A DNA stretch of 49,613 bases from CAZCTC01 sp964501335 (lineage in GTDB: Bacteria; Chloroflexota; Anaerolineae; B4-G1; SLSP01): NCBI GenBank assembly GCA_964501335.1, contig CAZCTC010000059.1:1-49613 (forward strand), given 5' to 3'. A program made the position numbers and the translations under genes. Below, piece by piece: positions 1 to 7,590 of this stretch (position 1 is its first letter; the number at the start of each line of letters is the position of its first letter). Below the pieces are notes generated by a model, which saw only the letters and a list, made by a program, of their open reading frames with translations, was not told where the DNA came from and did no database searches.

Positions 1-65
1 TGTTTATGTTTTCGCGGGCTTCAGAAAGCCCGCGAAAACATAGGCTTTTTTTGCCCCCGTCGCGT
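1..65 (+). repeat. Hairpin element E1 (orientation A, left end cut by window edge)
   Basis: Perfect 17-bp stem, 5-21 paired with 26-42, loop CAGA. The core is GCGGG/CCCGC with outer TTTT before and AAAA after, followed by the element's T-run. I name the direction with T-run and CCGGGCT to the right of the hairpin orientation A; B is its reverse complement. Confidence 0.8.
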
Positions 66-87
66 TAGAAGGCGCCTTCTTGTCGAG

Positions 88-152
88 CATTCTCAGCCCC
101 AAAGGGGCGACCTCAAGGTAGCCTGGGGTGAAGCCCCAGGGAACCGCGCCGG
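88..152. repeat. GC-rich palindromic repeat
   Basis: Two short palindromes: CCCC-AAA-GGGG, and CCTGGGG-TGAAG-CCCCAGG around 121-142. This looks like the intergenic AGCC-CAGG-type repeat seen in many environmental genomes. No coding potential. Confidence 0.45.
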
Positions 153-162
153 ATAATCCATT

Positions 163-205
163 TTCATCTTTCGGGGTGCCGCCCCCTGCATGGCCCCGGC
201 CTTGT
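163..205 (+). repeat. CTTTCGGGGTGCCGCCCC-type repeat, copy 1
   Basis: Copy of a unit also found at 5053-5093 and 31457-31497, each time just upstream of an orientation A hairpin element and sharing the words CGGGGTGCCGCCCC and GCATGGCC. The elements at these three places therefore belong to a longer composite repeat. Confidence 0.6.
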
Positions 206-207
206 AA

Positions 208-348
208 CGTCCCGCAAATGATCTTTTCTCGTCCTGATACGCCGCGCGGGATGGAGGGAGAGAGTTTTTTTGTTTATGTTTTCGTGGTTTACCACTTCAG
301 AAAGCCGCCGAAAACATAGATTTTTTCCAGAGCCGCCCCGGCGACACA
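208..348 (+). repeat. Hairpin element E2 (A, damaged arm)
   Basis: Left flank begins CGTCCCGCAAATG, then GGGAGAGAG and a T-run. Outer arms 275-284 and 309-318 pair, but the inner left arm is replaced by a small GTGG-TTTA-CCAC hairpin, while the right arm keeps GCCGCCG. Confidence 0.7.
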
Positions 349-349
349 G

Positions 350-391
350 GCTGTCTACTGTCTACAACAACTTACTGCTGTCTACTTCTTC
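350..391 (-). repeat. GTCTACT heptad repeat at the 3' end of the VWA gene
   Basis: Three GTCTAC words separated by short spacers; on the minus strand they read GTAGAC right after the VWA stop codon. Similar blocks abut the 3' ends of several other genes in the window. Confidence 0.6.
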
Positions 392-1072
392 TTACAACAC
401 AATCTGGAATCCCGGGGGAGGAGGGGGCAACTGGGCCTGCCCCTGCCCGGCCCCGACAGCCTGCGCCGAAACGCTGGCCGTAGCGACCGATTGAGAGACC
501 CACTTGAAAAACTTGGTAATCTGATCGGGGGTTACCTGATCCATCAACAGCACATTATCCGTAATGCGCTTCAAGGTCTTGACATCCACGCCGCCGCCGC
601 AGCCCAGCGCGATAATCGTCGCCACCTTCTGCTGGGTACGATTCTTGATGGCATCGGCTTCGCGTTCCCAACTGTCCGTCGGCGCGCCGTCCGTCATCAA
701 AAAGACCAGCGGCTTATAATCGCCCTTACGTCCCGGCGCATTGACCACAATATCCCGGTTCAACGAATCGTTCAACAGGCGTAACGCCTCACCCAGCGAG
801 GTCGATCCGCCGGCACGCAACGCCGGCGCCTTAAAGCGCGTCAATTCAGTCAGGGGAAGGGTCATGCGGGCCTGACTGTCGAAGGTAATCACAGCCAGGT
901 AGACGGTCTCAATCGCACTGGGGTCATTCATCAGCTCATTATAGACCAGCTGCACGCCTTGATTCACAGCCTGAATCGGCGCTCCCGACATCGAACCCGA
1001 GGTATCCAACAACAAATAGATCGGCAATCGCCGGCTCTGACTCTGTGCTCCGCCAAAGTCCATTTCCACCAT
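392..1072 (-). CDS. VWA domain protein (TerY-like)
   Basis: A 226-residue soluble protein made almost entirely of one von Willebrand factor A domain. The metal-ion-dependent adhesion site is intact: DTSGSMS at 23-29, Thr at 91 and Asp at 128 (MTDGAPTD). Size and motif layout resemble TerY-type VWA proteins, which act as Mg-dependent protein-binding scaffolds in tellurite/stress and phosphosignalling clusters; no Ter partner is seen here, so the role is open. The end is Pro-rich (PPPPPG). The start is fixed by an AGGAG at 1080-1085, seven bases upstream. It is divergent from the NACHT gene, with hairpin element E3 between them, and is followed by heptad repeats and elements E1/E2. Confidence 0.85.
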   Translation of the reverse strand: MVEMDFGGAQSQSRRLPIYLLLDTSGSMSGAPIQAVNQGVQLVYNELMNDPSAIETVYLAVITFDSQARMTLPLTELTRFKAPALRAGGSTSLGEALRLLNDSLNRDIVVNAPGRKGDYKPLVFLMTDGAPTDSWEREADAIKNRTQQKVATIIALGCGGGVDVKTLKRITDNVLLMDQVTPDQITKFFKWVSQSVATASVSAQAVGAGQGQAQLPPPPPGFQIVL

Positions 1073-1199
1073 GCACCAGCCTCCTTAAATTGTCGGCCCA
1101 CACGGAAACACCGGTTGAATTTTGCTTCGAGCCGGGGAAATACACTTACCGAAACCCAGGCCCATTTTAGTATTCCTCTAACGTTTGTCAAGAACACCC

Positions 1200-1300
1200 C
1201 GTACAGAGTTTTCTATTCATTTTTTCGCGCGCCGCCTGCGTAGCGTGGCGCGCGAAAAAATGGGCTTTTTCTTTCCCCTTTTCCGGGTGATTGCGGTTGC
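1200..1300 (+). repeat. Hairpin element E3 (A, long loop)
   Basis: Arms 1218-1233 and 1247-1262 (core CGCGCGCC/GGCGCGCG) with a 13-base loop beginning GCCTGCG, then the usual GGGCTTTTT and TTTTCCGGG. The left flank is diverged. It lies between the divergent VWA and NACHT genes. Confidence 0.7.
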
Positions 1301-1344
1301 AAATGGCTTAAGTTGCCTGAGAGGTCCTCCCCCTATCGGTCGGT

Positions 1345-1373
1345 TTGACATTTACATGTTTAGCTAATAGAAT
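1345..1373 (+). promoter_or_regulatory. Sigma70-type promoter giving a leaderless NACHT mRNA
   Basis: TTGACA at 1345-1350, a 17-base spacer and TAGAAT at 1368-1373. A start point 7 bases past the -10 box falls on the A of the ATG at 1380, and no Shine-Dalgarno precedes it. Inference: leaderless transcript. Confidence 0.65.
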
Positions 1374-1379
1374 TCCTGC

Positions 1380-3824
1380 ATGGTCAGCAACAGAGCACCG
1401 GGAGAAATGCCCCCTTCGGGTTTCATCAGAGTCAGCTGGCAGGGCGGAGAAGCCCTTATCCCCGATCTGGTCACCGTAGCACTGCATCGGGTCGCTTTCC
1501 GCAGACAGCTTGAACGTATTGCCTTAGCCCGTTGGGGCGAACCTGTCCTCTATAACCGCAACAACAGCGAATTTCTGTCGTTGCAGGCCTGGGTCGGCGC
1601 CCCCGGCCGGCGCGGCACCTCACAAGAACTCTCCAACATCCTGCGGCGCGCCGATCGGCTCCTGCTTCTCGGCGGCCCCGGCTCGGGCAAAACTACCGCC
1701 CTGGAACGTCTGGCCTGGGAATTCTGCGCCGGTTCGGAACCGATCATCCCCCTCTGGCTCCCCTTGATCAACTACACCGGACAGAAGCTCGTGGATTGGG
1801 TCCGCGAATCGCTGCAAAGCACCGAACTGCTGGGCCTGAAAAACCAGCGAACGCTGGAAGCCTTCCTGGCGCAAAGCCCGGCCCGTTGCCTCTTCCTGGT
1901 CGACGGCCTGGATGAAGCCCCCATCGAACTGCAAGACCGCCTGATGTCCGAACTTTACGACAACCTGCGCCTCTATCCCCGCCACCCCGTCATCATCACC
2001 GGCCGTATTGCCGACGAACGCTGGTGGACCCTGCGCGAAGCCATGACCCAGGTCGCCATCCTCCAACCATTCGAACCCTCCGCTGTTCAGCGCTACCTGA
2101 CGGCTTACCTGGGCCAAAAAGGAACGGCCTTTTATCAACAATTGAACAACCGGATGCAAGTCATGGCGCAATCGCCGCTGGGGTTGAAATTGCTGACCGA
2201 TGTCGCCGCGGAAGGCATTGTGCCACAAAATCAAGGGGATCTCTACGCCCAATGGGTGGCCCGTCAGGCCCGCACCGAAACCAATCGCAAAATGGACAGC
2301 CAGTTGCCGCTCAACTGGAAACAACAGGCCCTGGCCGATCTGGCCTATCACCTGACCCAAACCCAGCGCCGGGCCTGTTCCCACGAAGAAGCCGAAACCG
2401 TCATCGCAAACCGCCATGGGGTTGAACGAGCTCGCGACCTTCTGGGAGCCTGCCTGCGTCAGAAACTATTGGAAAAAATCAACCTGATCCACTTCGCTCC
2501 CCATCCTGCCTTGCAGGATTACTTCACCGCCCAGGCCCTCCACGAACGCTGGAACGGCTCAAAACTCGAATTGCCCGAAGGCAAACGCTGGGAAGAGCCC
2601 CTGATCCAGTTGACCGGCTTGATGAAAAACCCCGAACGCCTCATCTCCGGCCTGCTCAATGAAAATCCCTGGGCCGCCTGGTGGTGCATCGAAGAAAGCC
2701 GCTCGATCAATCCGGCCATTCGCACCGGCGCTATGGACAAAATGCGCACGGCCCTGCCGACTCTGACCAAACTCCGCTCAGAACGGGCCCTGCCCTTTCT
2801 CTGGCTGGCCGGTGCTCAGGCCGAGGAATCGACAGCCAAGGATCGACTGCCTCAAACCGGAAAACTGCTCTGGTGGGGCGACGTAGCCCCGGAATTGTGG
2901 CCGGTGCTCTCCCTGGAAGAAAAACAGCGCGTGATCTCTGTGCTGGCCACATCGCCTACTCCCCAAACGATCAAACGGCTCTTCTGGATTGCCGGCGACG
3001 AAAATTCCGACGTCTCGCAAGCCGCCGTACAAACTTTGATCAAACTGGGCCCCGCCATCCGGCCCCAGGCTCTCTCCCTCGCCCGCTACTCCGATCCCGG
3101 CGGTCTGGCTTACCTGAGCGCGTTGATCGGCATCCCGGTCGTCTGGGTTCCCCCCGGGCCCTTCCTGATGGGCAGCAGCAAAAAAGATAAATCCGCCGGC
3201 AACGACGAGATGCCGCAGCATGTCCTTACGCTGCCGGGTTATTGGATCGGGCAGGGCCCCGTGACCGTCAATCAATTCTGGAACTTTGTCGCCCACACCG
3301 GCTATTCCTGGCCCTACATTAAAGAACAGCTGGGCCCCGAATATCCGGTCACCCATGTCACCTGGCAGGAAGCCGCTCTCTACAGCAGCTGGTTGGGGGC
3401 CCACACCGGCTTCCTGATCTCACTGCCTTCCGAAATGGAATGGGAAAAGGCCGCCCGCGGCACCGACGGTCGCGCCTATCCCTGGGGTCAACATCTCCCC
3501 GATCCCACCCGCTGTAATTTTCACAATCAAGTCGGCCATGCCACTCCGGCCGGGCGCTATTCTCCGCAGGGAGACAGTCCCTACGGCTGCATGGATATGG
3601 CCGGCAATGTCTGGGAATGGATCCGCACCCCCGATCAGGCCTATCCCTGCGAAGAAGATTCCTGGCAGCCGGCCTTTGTGGCTGGGGATATCCGTCTGGT
3701 GCGAGGGGGATCGTTTGCCACCATGGGAAGAACGCTGCGCTGCGCCAATCGCGGCCGCGAGCGTCCGGAACACCGCTCCAAAACACTCGGATTCCGCATC
3801 GTCATTAAGGATAATCCATCATGA
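1380..3824 (+). CDS. NACHT ATPase fused to FGE/SUMF1-like domain
   Basis: An 814-residue multidomain protein. A roughly 90-residue N-terminal part of unknown fold precedes a NACHT STAND ATPase: Walker A GGPGSGKT at 98-105, Walker B LFLVDGLDEA at 171-180. A helical region with HEAT-like repeats lies around 480-580. A formylglycine-generating-enzyme-like domain follows at about 585-810 (VPPGPFLMG, GNVWEW, RGGS, LGFR). Only one cysteine of the FGE copper site is kept (LRCANR); the position five residues before it is Gly, so oxidase activity is doubtful and a ligand-recognition role for this C-type-lectin fold is more likely. Bacterial NACHT proteins include antiphage sensors; that role here is inference. 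The end overlaps the GNAT gene by four bases. Confidence 0.85.
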   Translation: MVSNRAPGEMPPSGFIRVSWQGGEALIPDLVTVALHRVAFRRQLERIALARWGEPVLYNRNNSEFLSLQAWVGAPGRRGTSQELSNILRRADRLLLLGGPGSGKTTALERLAWEFCAGSEPIIPLWLPLINYTGQKLVDWVRESLQSTELLGLKNQRTLEAFLAQSPARCLFLVDGLDEAPIELQDRLMSELYDNLRLYPRHPVIITGRIADERWWTLREAMTQVAILQPFEPSAVQRYLTAYLGQKGTAFYQQLNNRMQVMAQSPLGLKLLTDVAAEGIVPQNQGDLYAQWVARQARTETNRKMDSQLPLNWKQQALADLAYHLTQTQRRACSHEEAETVIANRHGVERARDLLGACLRQKLLEKINLIHFAPHPALQDYFTAQALHERWNGSKLELPEGKRWEEPLIQLTGLMKNPERLISGLLNENPWAAWWCIEESRSINPAIRTGAMDKMRTALPTLTKLRSERALPFLWLAGAQAEESTAKDRLPQTGKLLWWGDVAPELWPVLSLEEKQRVISVLATSPTPQTIKRLFWIAGDENSDVSQAAVQTLIKLGPAIRPQALSLARYSDPGGLAYLSALIGIPVVWVPPGPFLMGSSKKDKSAGNDEMPQHVLTLPGYWIGQGPVTVNQFWNFVAHTGYSWPYIKEQLGPEYPVTHVTWQEAALYSSWLGAHTGFLISLPSEMEWEKAARGTDGRAYPWGQHLPDPTRCNFHNQVGHATPAGRYSPQGDSPYGCMDMAGNVWEWIRTPDQAYPCEEDSWQPAFVAGDIRLVRGGSFATMGRTLRCANRGRERPEHRSKTLGFRIVIKDNPS

Positions 3825-4282
3825 ATTATCAAATTACAGGCCCTGAATTGGAAAAATCCGCGCTCTGCACCCCCATCCTACGCGCCTTACCGGATTGGTT
3901 CGGCATCGAAGAATCTATCCAAAACTATTCAGTGGAAATCGATCGGCTGCCCACGCTGTTGGCCCATGTCGAAGACCAGACCATCGGCTTTCTCACCCTA
4001 AAACTGCACAATCCATATGCAGCCGAAGTCTACGTCATGGGCATCCGCCAGGAAATGCATCGTCAAGGCATCGGGCAGGCTCTGATGTCGGCCGCAGAGG
4101 AATGGTTGCGCGCACAAAACGTCGAATACCTTCAGGTCAAAACCTTAAGCGCTTCTCATCCCGATATCCACTATGCCCGCACCCGCAATTTCTACCTATC
4201 CGTGGGTTTTCGGCCCCTTGAAGAATTCAAACTGCTCTGGGATGAACACAATCCCTGCCTCATCCTCATCAAACGGCTGTAA
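3821..4282 (+). CDS. GNAT family N-acetyltransferase
   Basis: A 153-residue single-domain GNAT fold protein that should transfer an acetyl group from acetyl-CoA to an unidentified amine. The acetyl-CoA pyrophosphate loop is RQGIGQ at 81-86, preceded by the beta-4 strand (EVYVMGIR) and followed by the helix QALMSAAEEWL; the C-terminal part has the usual ARNFYLSVGF strand-helix. The start overlaps the NACHT-FGE stop (ATGA), so the two are translationally coupled and probably work in one process. Substrate cannot be read from the sequence. It converges on aroQ with only 21 bases between. Confidence 0.85.
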   Translation: MNYQITGPELEKSALCTPILRALPDWFGIEESIQNYSVEIDRLPTLLAHVEDQTIGFLTLKLHNPYAAEVYVMGIRQEMHRQGIGQALMSAAEEWLRAQNVEYLQVKTLSASHPDIHYARTRNFYLSVGFRPLEEFKLLWDEHNPCLILIKRL

Positions 4283-4303
4283 AACAACCCTATCTTTTAT
4301 CAC

Positions 4304-4759
4304 CTATTTTCCGGATTGCTCCAGATAATCCAATAAGGCCGTCAGGCCTAACAGATAACTCCGCCAACCGAACCCACCGATCTGCCCCACGCACACCGGC
4401 GCAATCATCGACTGATGCCGAAACGGTTCCCGGGCATAGATATTGGAAAGATGCACCTCCACCGTCGGCAACGCCACTCCCGCAATCGCATCCCGCAACG
4501 CCACGCTGGTATGCGTATACCCGCCCGGGTTGATCAGCACCCCCGCCGCCCAATCCATCGCCTCATGCAGAGCATCGATCAGTCCCCCTTCATGGTTCGA
4601 CTGGACGATCCGCAGCTCGGCCCGACGGGCCGTCGCCGCCGTATGCAGCGCCCCATCGATCGTCGCCAGCGTCACCGTGCCGTAGACTCCCGGTTCCCGC
4701 CGCCCCAGCAAATTCAAATTCGGCCCATGCAAAACCAGAATTTTCAATTCCCTGTCCAT
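4304..4759 (-). CDS. aroQ: Type II 3-dehydroquinate dehydratase
   Basis: A 151-residue type II dehydroquinase, third step of the shikimate pathway (3-dehydroquinate to 3-dehydroshikimate), normally a dodecamer. Visible are the N-terminal HGPNLNLLGRREP with the flexible-loop Arg, the catalytic Tyr in YGT (residue 27), NPGGYTHTS at 78-85, and the catalytic His in EVHLSN. The start ATG at 4759 has a GGAGG six bases upstream; a longer frame runs back to 4897 but enters repeat DNA. It sits apart from the other aro genes and downstream of a lipoprotein gene on the same strand, with two hairpin elements between them. Confidence 0.95.
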   Translation of the reverse strand: MDRELKILVLHGPNLNLLGRREPGVYGTVTLATIDGALHTAATARRAELRIVQSNHEGGLIDALHEAMDWAAGVLINPGGYTHTSVALRDAIAGVALPTVEVHLSNIYAREPFRHQSMIAPVCVGQIGGFGWRSYLLGLTALLDYLEQSGK

Positions 4760-4810
4760 AATTCCTCCATATCTATCTTGAAAATAGGCCCGCCGTATAA
4801 AAATCTTCCC

Positions 4811-4848
4811 AGGGCGACCACATCGGGTCGCCCCTACGCGGAAAACAT
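4811..4848. repeat. GGGCGACC palindromic intergenic repeat
   Basis: Short palindrome GGGCGACC-ACATC-GGGTCGCCCC followed by CTACG. This short-palindrome type recurs in many unrelated genomes. It lies in the 560-base gap between aroQ and the lipoprotein gene. Confidence 0.45.
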
Positions 4849-4887
4849 CCCCCCGTAGGGGCGGGGTTACCCCGCCCGGCCCTGGAA

Positions 4888-5020
4888 CGTCCCGCAAATG
4901 GCCCTTTCCCCGTACAACACGACGCGCGGGATTGGGAGAGAATTTCTTGTTGATGTTTTCGGCGGCTTCAGAAAGCCGCCGAAAACATCGGTCTTTTCCA
5001 GAGCCGCCCCGGCGGCGCAG
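4888..5020 (+). repeat. Hairpin element E4 (A)
   Basis: Starts CGTCCCGCAAATGG; GACGCGC and GGGAGAG precede the hairpin. Perfect 17-bp stem 4952-4968/4973-4989, core CGGCGGCTT/AAGCCGCCG, loop CAGA; then TCTTTTCCAGAGCC. Both neighbouring genes are on the minus strand. Confidence 0.85.
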
Positions 5021-5021
5021 G

Positions 5022-5052
5022 CTGTCTACTGTCTACTTGCCGCTGTCTACTT
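5022..5052. repeat. GTCTACT heptad repeat
   Basis: CTGTCTACTGTCTACTTGCC and one further GTCTACTT. It joins element E4 to the second composite repeat. Confidence 0.55.
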
Positions 5053-5093
5053 CCGCTGAATTTTCATCCTTCGGGGTGCCGCCCCCCGCATGG
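5053..5093 (+). repeat. CTTCGGGGTGCCGCCCC-type repeat, copy 2
   Basis: Same unit as at 163-205 and 31457-31497, again followed by an orientation A hairpin element. Confidence 0.6.
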
Positions 5094-5140
5094 CCTTCTG
5101 TCCTGAAAATAGCCCCCGCTGGCATGGCCCCCGGCCTTGC

Positions 5141-5279
5141 CGCATCCCGCAAATGATCTTTTCCCGGTCAGATGCGACGCGCGAGATCGGGAAAGAGAGT
5201 TTTTTTGTTGATGTTTTGGTGCGCATCAGAATGCGCACCAAAACATAGCCTTTTCCAGAGCCGTCTCCGACGACACAGG
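5141..5279 (+). repeat. Hairpin element E5 (A, GCAT-type stem)
   Basis: Perfect 16-bp stem 5213-5228/5233-5248, core GGTGCGCAT/ATGCGCACC, loop CAGA. The flanks match E4 but the stem sequence differs on both arms. Confidence 0.85.
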
Positions 5280-5315
5280 CTGTCTACTGTCTACTGTCTA
5301 CTTGCTGCAGTCTGC
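5280..5315 (-). repeat. GTCTACT heptad repeat at the 3' end of the lipoprotein gene
   Basis: Three consecutive GTCTACT words and a CAGTCTGCTT variant ending four bases before the stop codon of the beta-propeller lipoprotein; on the mRNA it reads GTAGACA. Confidence 0.6.
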
Positions 5316-5319
5316 TTCT

Positions 5320-6696
5320 TCACGGCTCCAACATCGGCCACTCCCCCACCAGTTTCCCGGTCGTCAGATCGATCCGATCCATATTGCGCAGCGTCAGATA
5401 AGCCGAGTCCTTGGTCCATACCGTCCCGGACCAGTAAATATCCGTCAGCGTCCGCGTCTCTGTAAGCGCTTCGCCGCTCTTCCAATCCAACCGTTGGAAA
5501 AACAGAGCATCACGATCCGTCGAATCATCGAAATCATCCAGTTCTTGCAGCACAATCACCCCATCCGACAGAGCCTGCGCCTGGAATTTATCCTCGTCGT
5601 CCACTTCCAGCTCATGCTTCCACAACACCTCGCCCACGGAATCCATCCCCCAGATCTCATAACGGGTACTTCCCCGGGTCCGTTTGGCCAGCGCAATCAA
5701 ACGGTCGCCATGCACTGAAAGCAGGCGCAAATCGTAATCTTGAAATTCCGGAAAAACAGTCACCTCACCCGACTTCAAATCCACCCCCGCCATCGGAGCC
5801 GTCACGTAGAGACGCTGCGGCGTCAACAACGTCTCCGTTTCCATGATGCCGAAATCCCCCTTATACGAGGAATCCCATACCATTTCCCCTTTGGAAAGAT
5901 CCCAGGACTGCACACAGGTCTCGTCACCCCAATTCCCCATCACCAGATAAAGCCGCTGCGAGGTCGGATCTACCGTGAGCAGTGTACTCATATCCAACCG
6001 GGAATTTTCCCCACAGGCTGGATGATAAGTATCGACCACATCACCCGTCTCCGGATCGTAAACAAAAAGCGCCGGGGTGCTGTCGTCTTCAGAAACATAA
6101 TCCAGCAACGCGATTTTATCCTTCACCTGATCGAAAAGAGCCGACGAAGGAGCGCTCGCAGCATTCAAGCGCACCTCCCAGTCGATCTTACCTTCCTTCA
6201 CATCGATCCCATACAACATCCGATCCCCGGTCATCACCACCAACCGCTCACCGATTTTCTGAATGCAGCGATCGCATTGATAAGGGATCTCATCGCTTAA
6301 TCGAACTTTCCAGACCCGCCCGCCTTCCGCCCGATCAAGCGCGTACAGCTGATCCTCCACCATGGTATAAACATTAGAATCATCATATTCAACTGCCTGG
6401 GGATACGCATCGATCTCAAAATCGTATTCCCACTTCACCGAACGCATCCCATCTTTCATCATGGTATAAGAAAGAAGGGCCGTAGAATTCTCATTCTCCT
6501 CTCCGAACTTCCGATTGACAATGATCAGATCGGGATCGGATTTATCCTCGCCCGTAACGACCGTCACATCATTGATCGGCAGCCGATTGCCCAACGTAAC
6601 AATCGCCTGAGCTGAGCGCAGCACCGAACAGCCCGAAAGCGCCGACACCAAAAAACTCAACAGGATGGTTCCGAAAAACATCGTTTTTGTTTTCAT
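5320..6696 (-). CDS. PQQ-like beta-propeller lipoprotein
   Basis: A 458-residue secreted protein. Residues 1-23 are a lipoprotein signal (hydrophobic stretch then LSGC, Cys23), so it should be membrane-anchored outside the cytoplasm. The rest is a WD40/PQQ-like propeller with repeated strands and turn words such as YDSNVYTMVEDQLYALDR, GRVWKVRL and GKIDWEVRL, as in BamB-like and PQQ-dehydrogenase-like propellers. No enzyme residues stand out; a binding or scaffold role is likely. The start has GAGAGGG six bases upstream. It lies downstream of trpG on the same strand, separated by an 8-bp tandem repeat and element E6. Confidence 0.8.
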   Translation of the reverse strand: MKTKTMFFGTILLSFLVSALSGCSVLRSAQAIVTLGNRLPINDVTVVTGEDKSDPDLIIVNRKFGEENENSTALLSYTMMKDGMRSVKWEYDFEIDAYPQAVEYDDSNVYTMVEDQLYALDRAEGGRVWKVRLSDEIPYQCDRCIQKIGERLVVMTGDRMLYGIDVKEGKIDWEVRLNAASAPSSALFDQVKDKIALLDYVSEDDSTPALFVYDPETGDVVDTYHPACGENSRLDMSTLLTVDPTSQRLYLVMGNWGDETCVQSWDLSKGEMVWDSSYKGDFGIMETETLLTPQRLYVTAPMAGVDLKSGEVTVFPEFQDYDLRLLSVHGDRLIALAKRTRGSTRYEIWGMDSVGEVLWKHELEVDDEDKFQAQALSDGVIVLQELDDFDDSTDRDALFFQRLDWKSGEALTETRTLTDIYWSGTVWTKDSAYLTLRNMDRIDLTTGKLVGEWPMLEP

Positions 6697-6776
6697 CTAA
6701 ACCCTCTCTCGCCCAGAATAACAACCATCCCATCATAGCCATTTTTTCCAAATATCAAACTACGGCCAGTTTCTTA

Positions 6777-6910
6777 CGTCCCGCATTGAGTCTTTTCTCT
6801 GTGAGATACGACGCGCTGGATACGAAGAAGAGAGTTGTTTTTATTCATATTTTCGGCGGCTTCGGAAAGCCGCCGAAAATATGGGCTTTTTTTCCAGACT
6901 GACCGCACAC
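6777..6910 (+). repeat. Hairpin element E6 (A)
   Basis: Begins CGTCCCGC, has GACGCGCTGGAT, then stem 6846-6862/6867-6883 (core CGGCGGCTT) with loop CGGA and right flank GGGCTTTTTTTCC and GACCGCACA. It lies between trpG and the lipoprotein gene, both minus. Confidence 0.85.
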
Positions 6911-6915
6911 AGCGT

Positions 6916-7010
6916 ATGTTTTCCATTCTTCCAGGCTTCCAGGCTTCCAGGTTTCCATTCTTCCAGGCTTCCAGGCTTCCAGACTTCCAGGCTTCCAGAC
7001 TTCCAGGCTT
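6916..7010 (-). repeat. 8-bp tandem repeat starting at the trpG stop
   Basis: About 12 imperfect copies of an 8-base unit, read on the minus strand as GGAAGCCT / GGAAGTCT, beginning immediately after the TAA of trpG. Short copies of the same word occur at 11380-11405, 45699-45740 and 47807-47850. A candidate slipped-strand hypervariable site in the 3' untranslated region. Confidence 0.8.
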
Positions 7011-7575
7011 ACCCCGCTACCGCCAGGAAATTCTTCAACAACCCCTTTCCCTCCGGCGTGAGAATGGATTCCGGATGGAACTGCACCCCAAAGGTAGGAT
7101 AATCCCGGTGACGCAGCCCCATCACCTCGCCTTCAGCCGTGAAAGCCGTCACCTTCAACTCCGCCGGCAGCGGCTCGGCCACAATCAGCGAATGATATCG
7201 CGTCGCCGTAAACGAACTGGGCAGATTGGAAAAAATCCCCTGGCCGGTATGATAGATCACCGAAGTCTTGCCATGCATCAACCGCGGCGCCCGCACCACC
7301 TGCCCCCCAAAGACATGCGCGATACATTGATGCCCCAAACAGACCCCCAAAATGGGCACCCGGCTGTGCTGCGAACGGATCACCTCATTGGAAATTCCGC
7401 CGTCCTCCGGATCGCCCGGCCCCGGCGAAATGACGATGTGCGACGGCTGGAGCGCCTCCAGTTCCGGCAAGGTAATGGCATCATTGCGGTAAACGCGGAT
7501 CTCGGCCCCCAGCTCGCCCAGATATTGCACCAGATTGTAGGTAAAAGAATCGTAATTATCGATAACGACTAACAT
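7009..7575 (-). CDS. trpG: Anthranilate synthase component II (glutamine amidotransferase)
   Basis: A 188-residue class I glutamine amidotransferase that supplies ammonia to TrpE for anthranilate synthesis from chorismate. The triad is intact: Cys79 in GVCLGHQC, His167 and Glu169 in VQFHPES; the oxyanion PGPGDP is at 51-56. The start is preceded by AAGGAG with normal spacing and lies 15 bases after the trpE stop. Stand-alone TrpG and PabA are hard to tell apart, but the operon context under a UGG T-box favours tryptophan. The TAA stop runs directly into an 8-bp tandem repeat. Confidence 0.92.
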   Translation of the reverse strand: MLVVIDNYDSFTYNLVQYLGELGAEIRVYRNDAITLPELEALQPSHIVISPGPGDPEDGGISNEVIRSQHSRVPILGVCLGHQCIAHVFGGQVVRAPRLMHGKTSVIYHTGQGIFSNLPSSFTATRYHSLIVAEPLPAELKVTAFTAEGEVMGLRHRDYPTFGVQFHPESILTPEGKGLLKNFLAVAG

Positions 7576-7590
7576 TTCAGGCTCCTTATC

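Noticed and set aside
128..494. Small open frames in the first 500 bases and other repeat regions
   Set aside because: They are translations of hairpin elements and heptad repeats; the same FGG-RKPPK type peptides recur wherever the element occurs.
4949..5250. Hairpins as ordinary Rho-independent terminators
   Set aside because: In most copies T bases lie before and A bases after the GC core inside the stem, the reverse of a terminator; only E22 (and E10 on the minus strand) has a T-run at the stem base. Long conserved flanks also do not fit.
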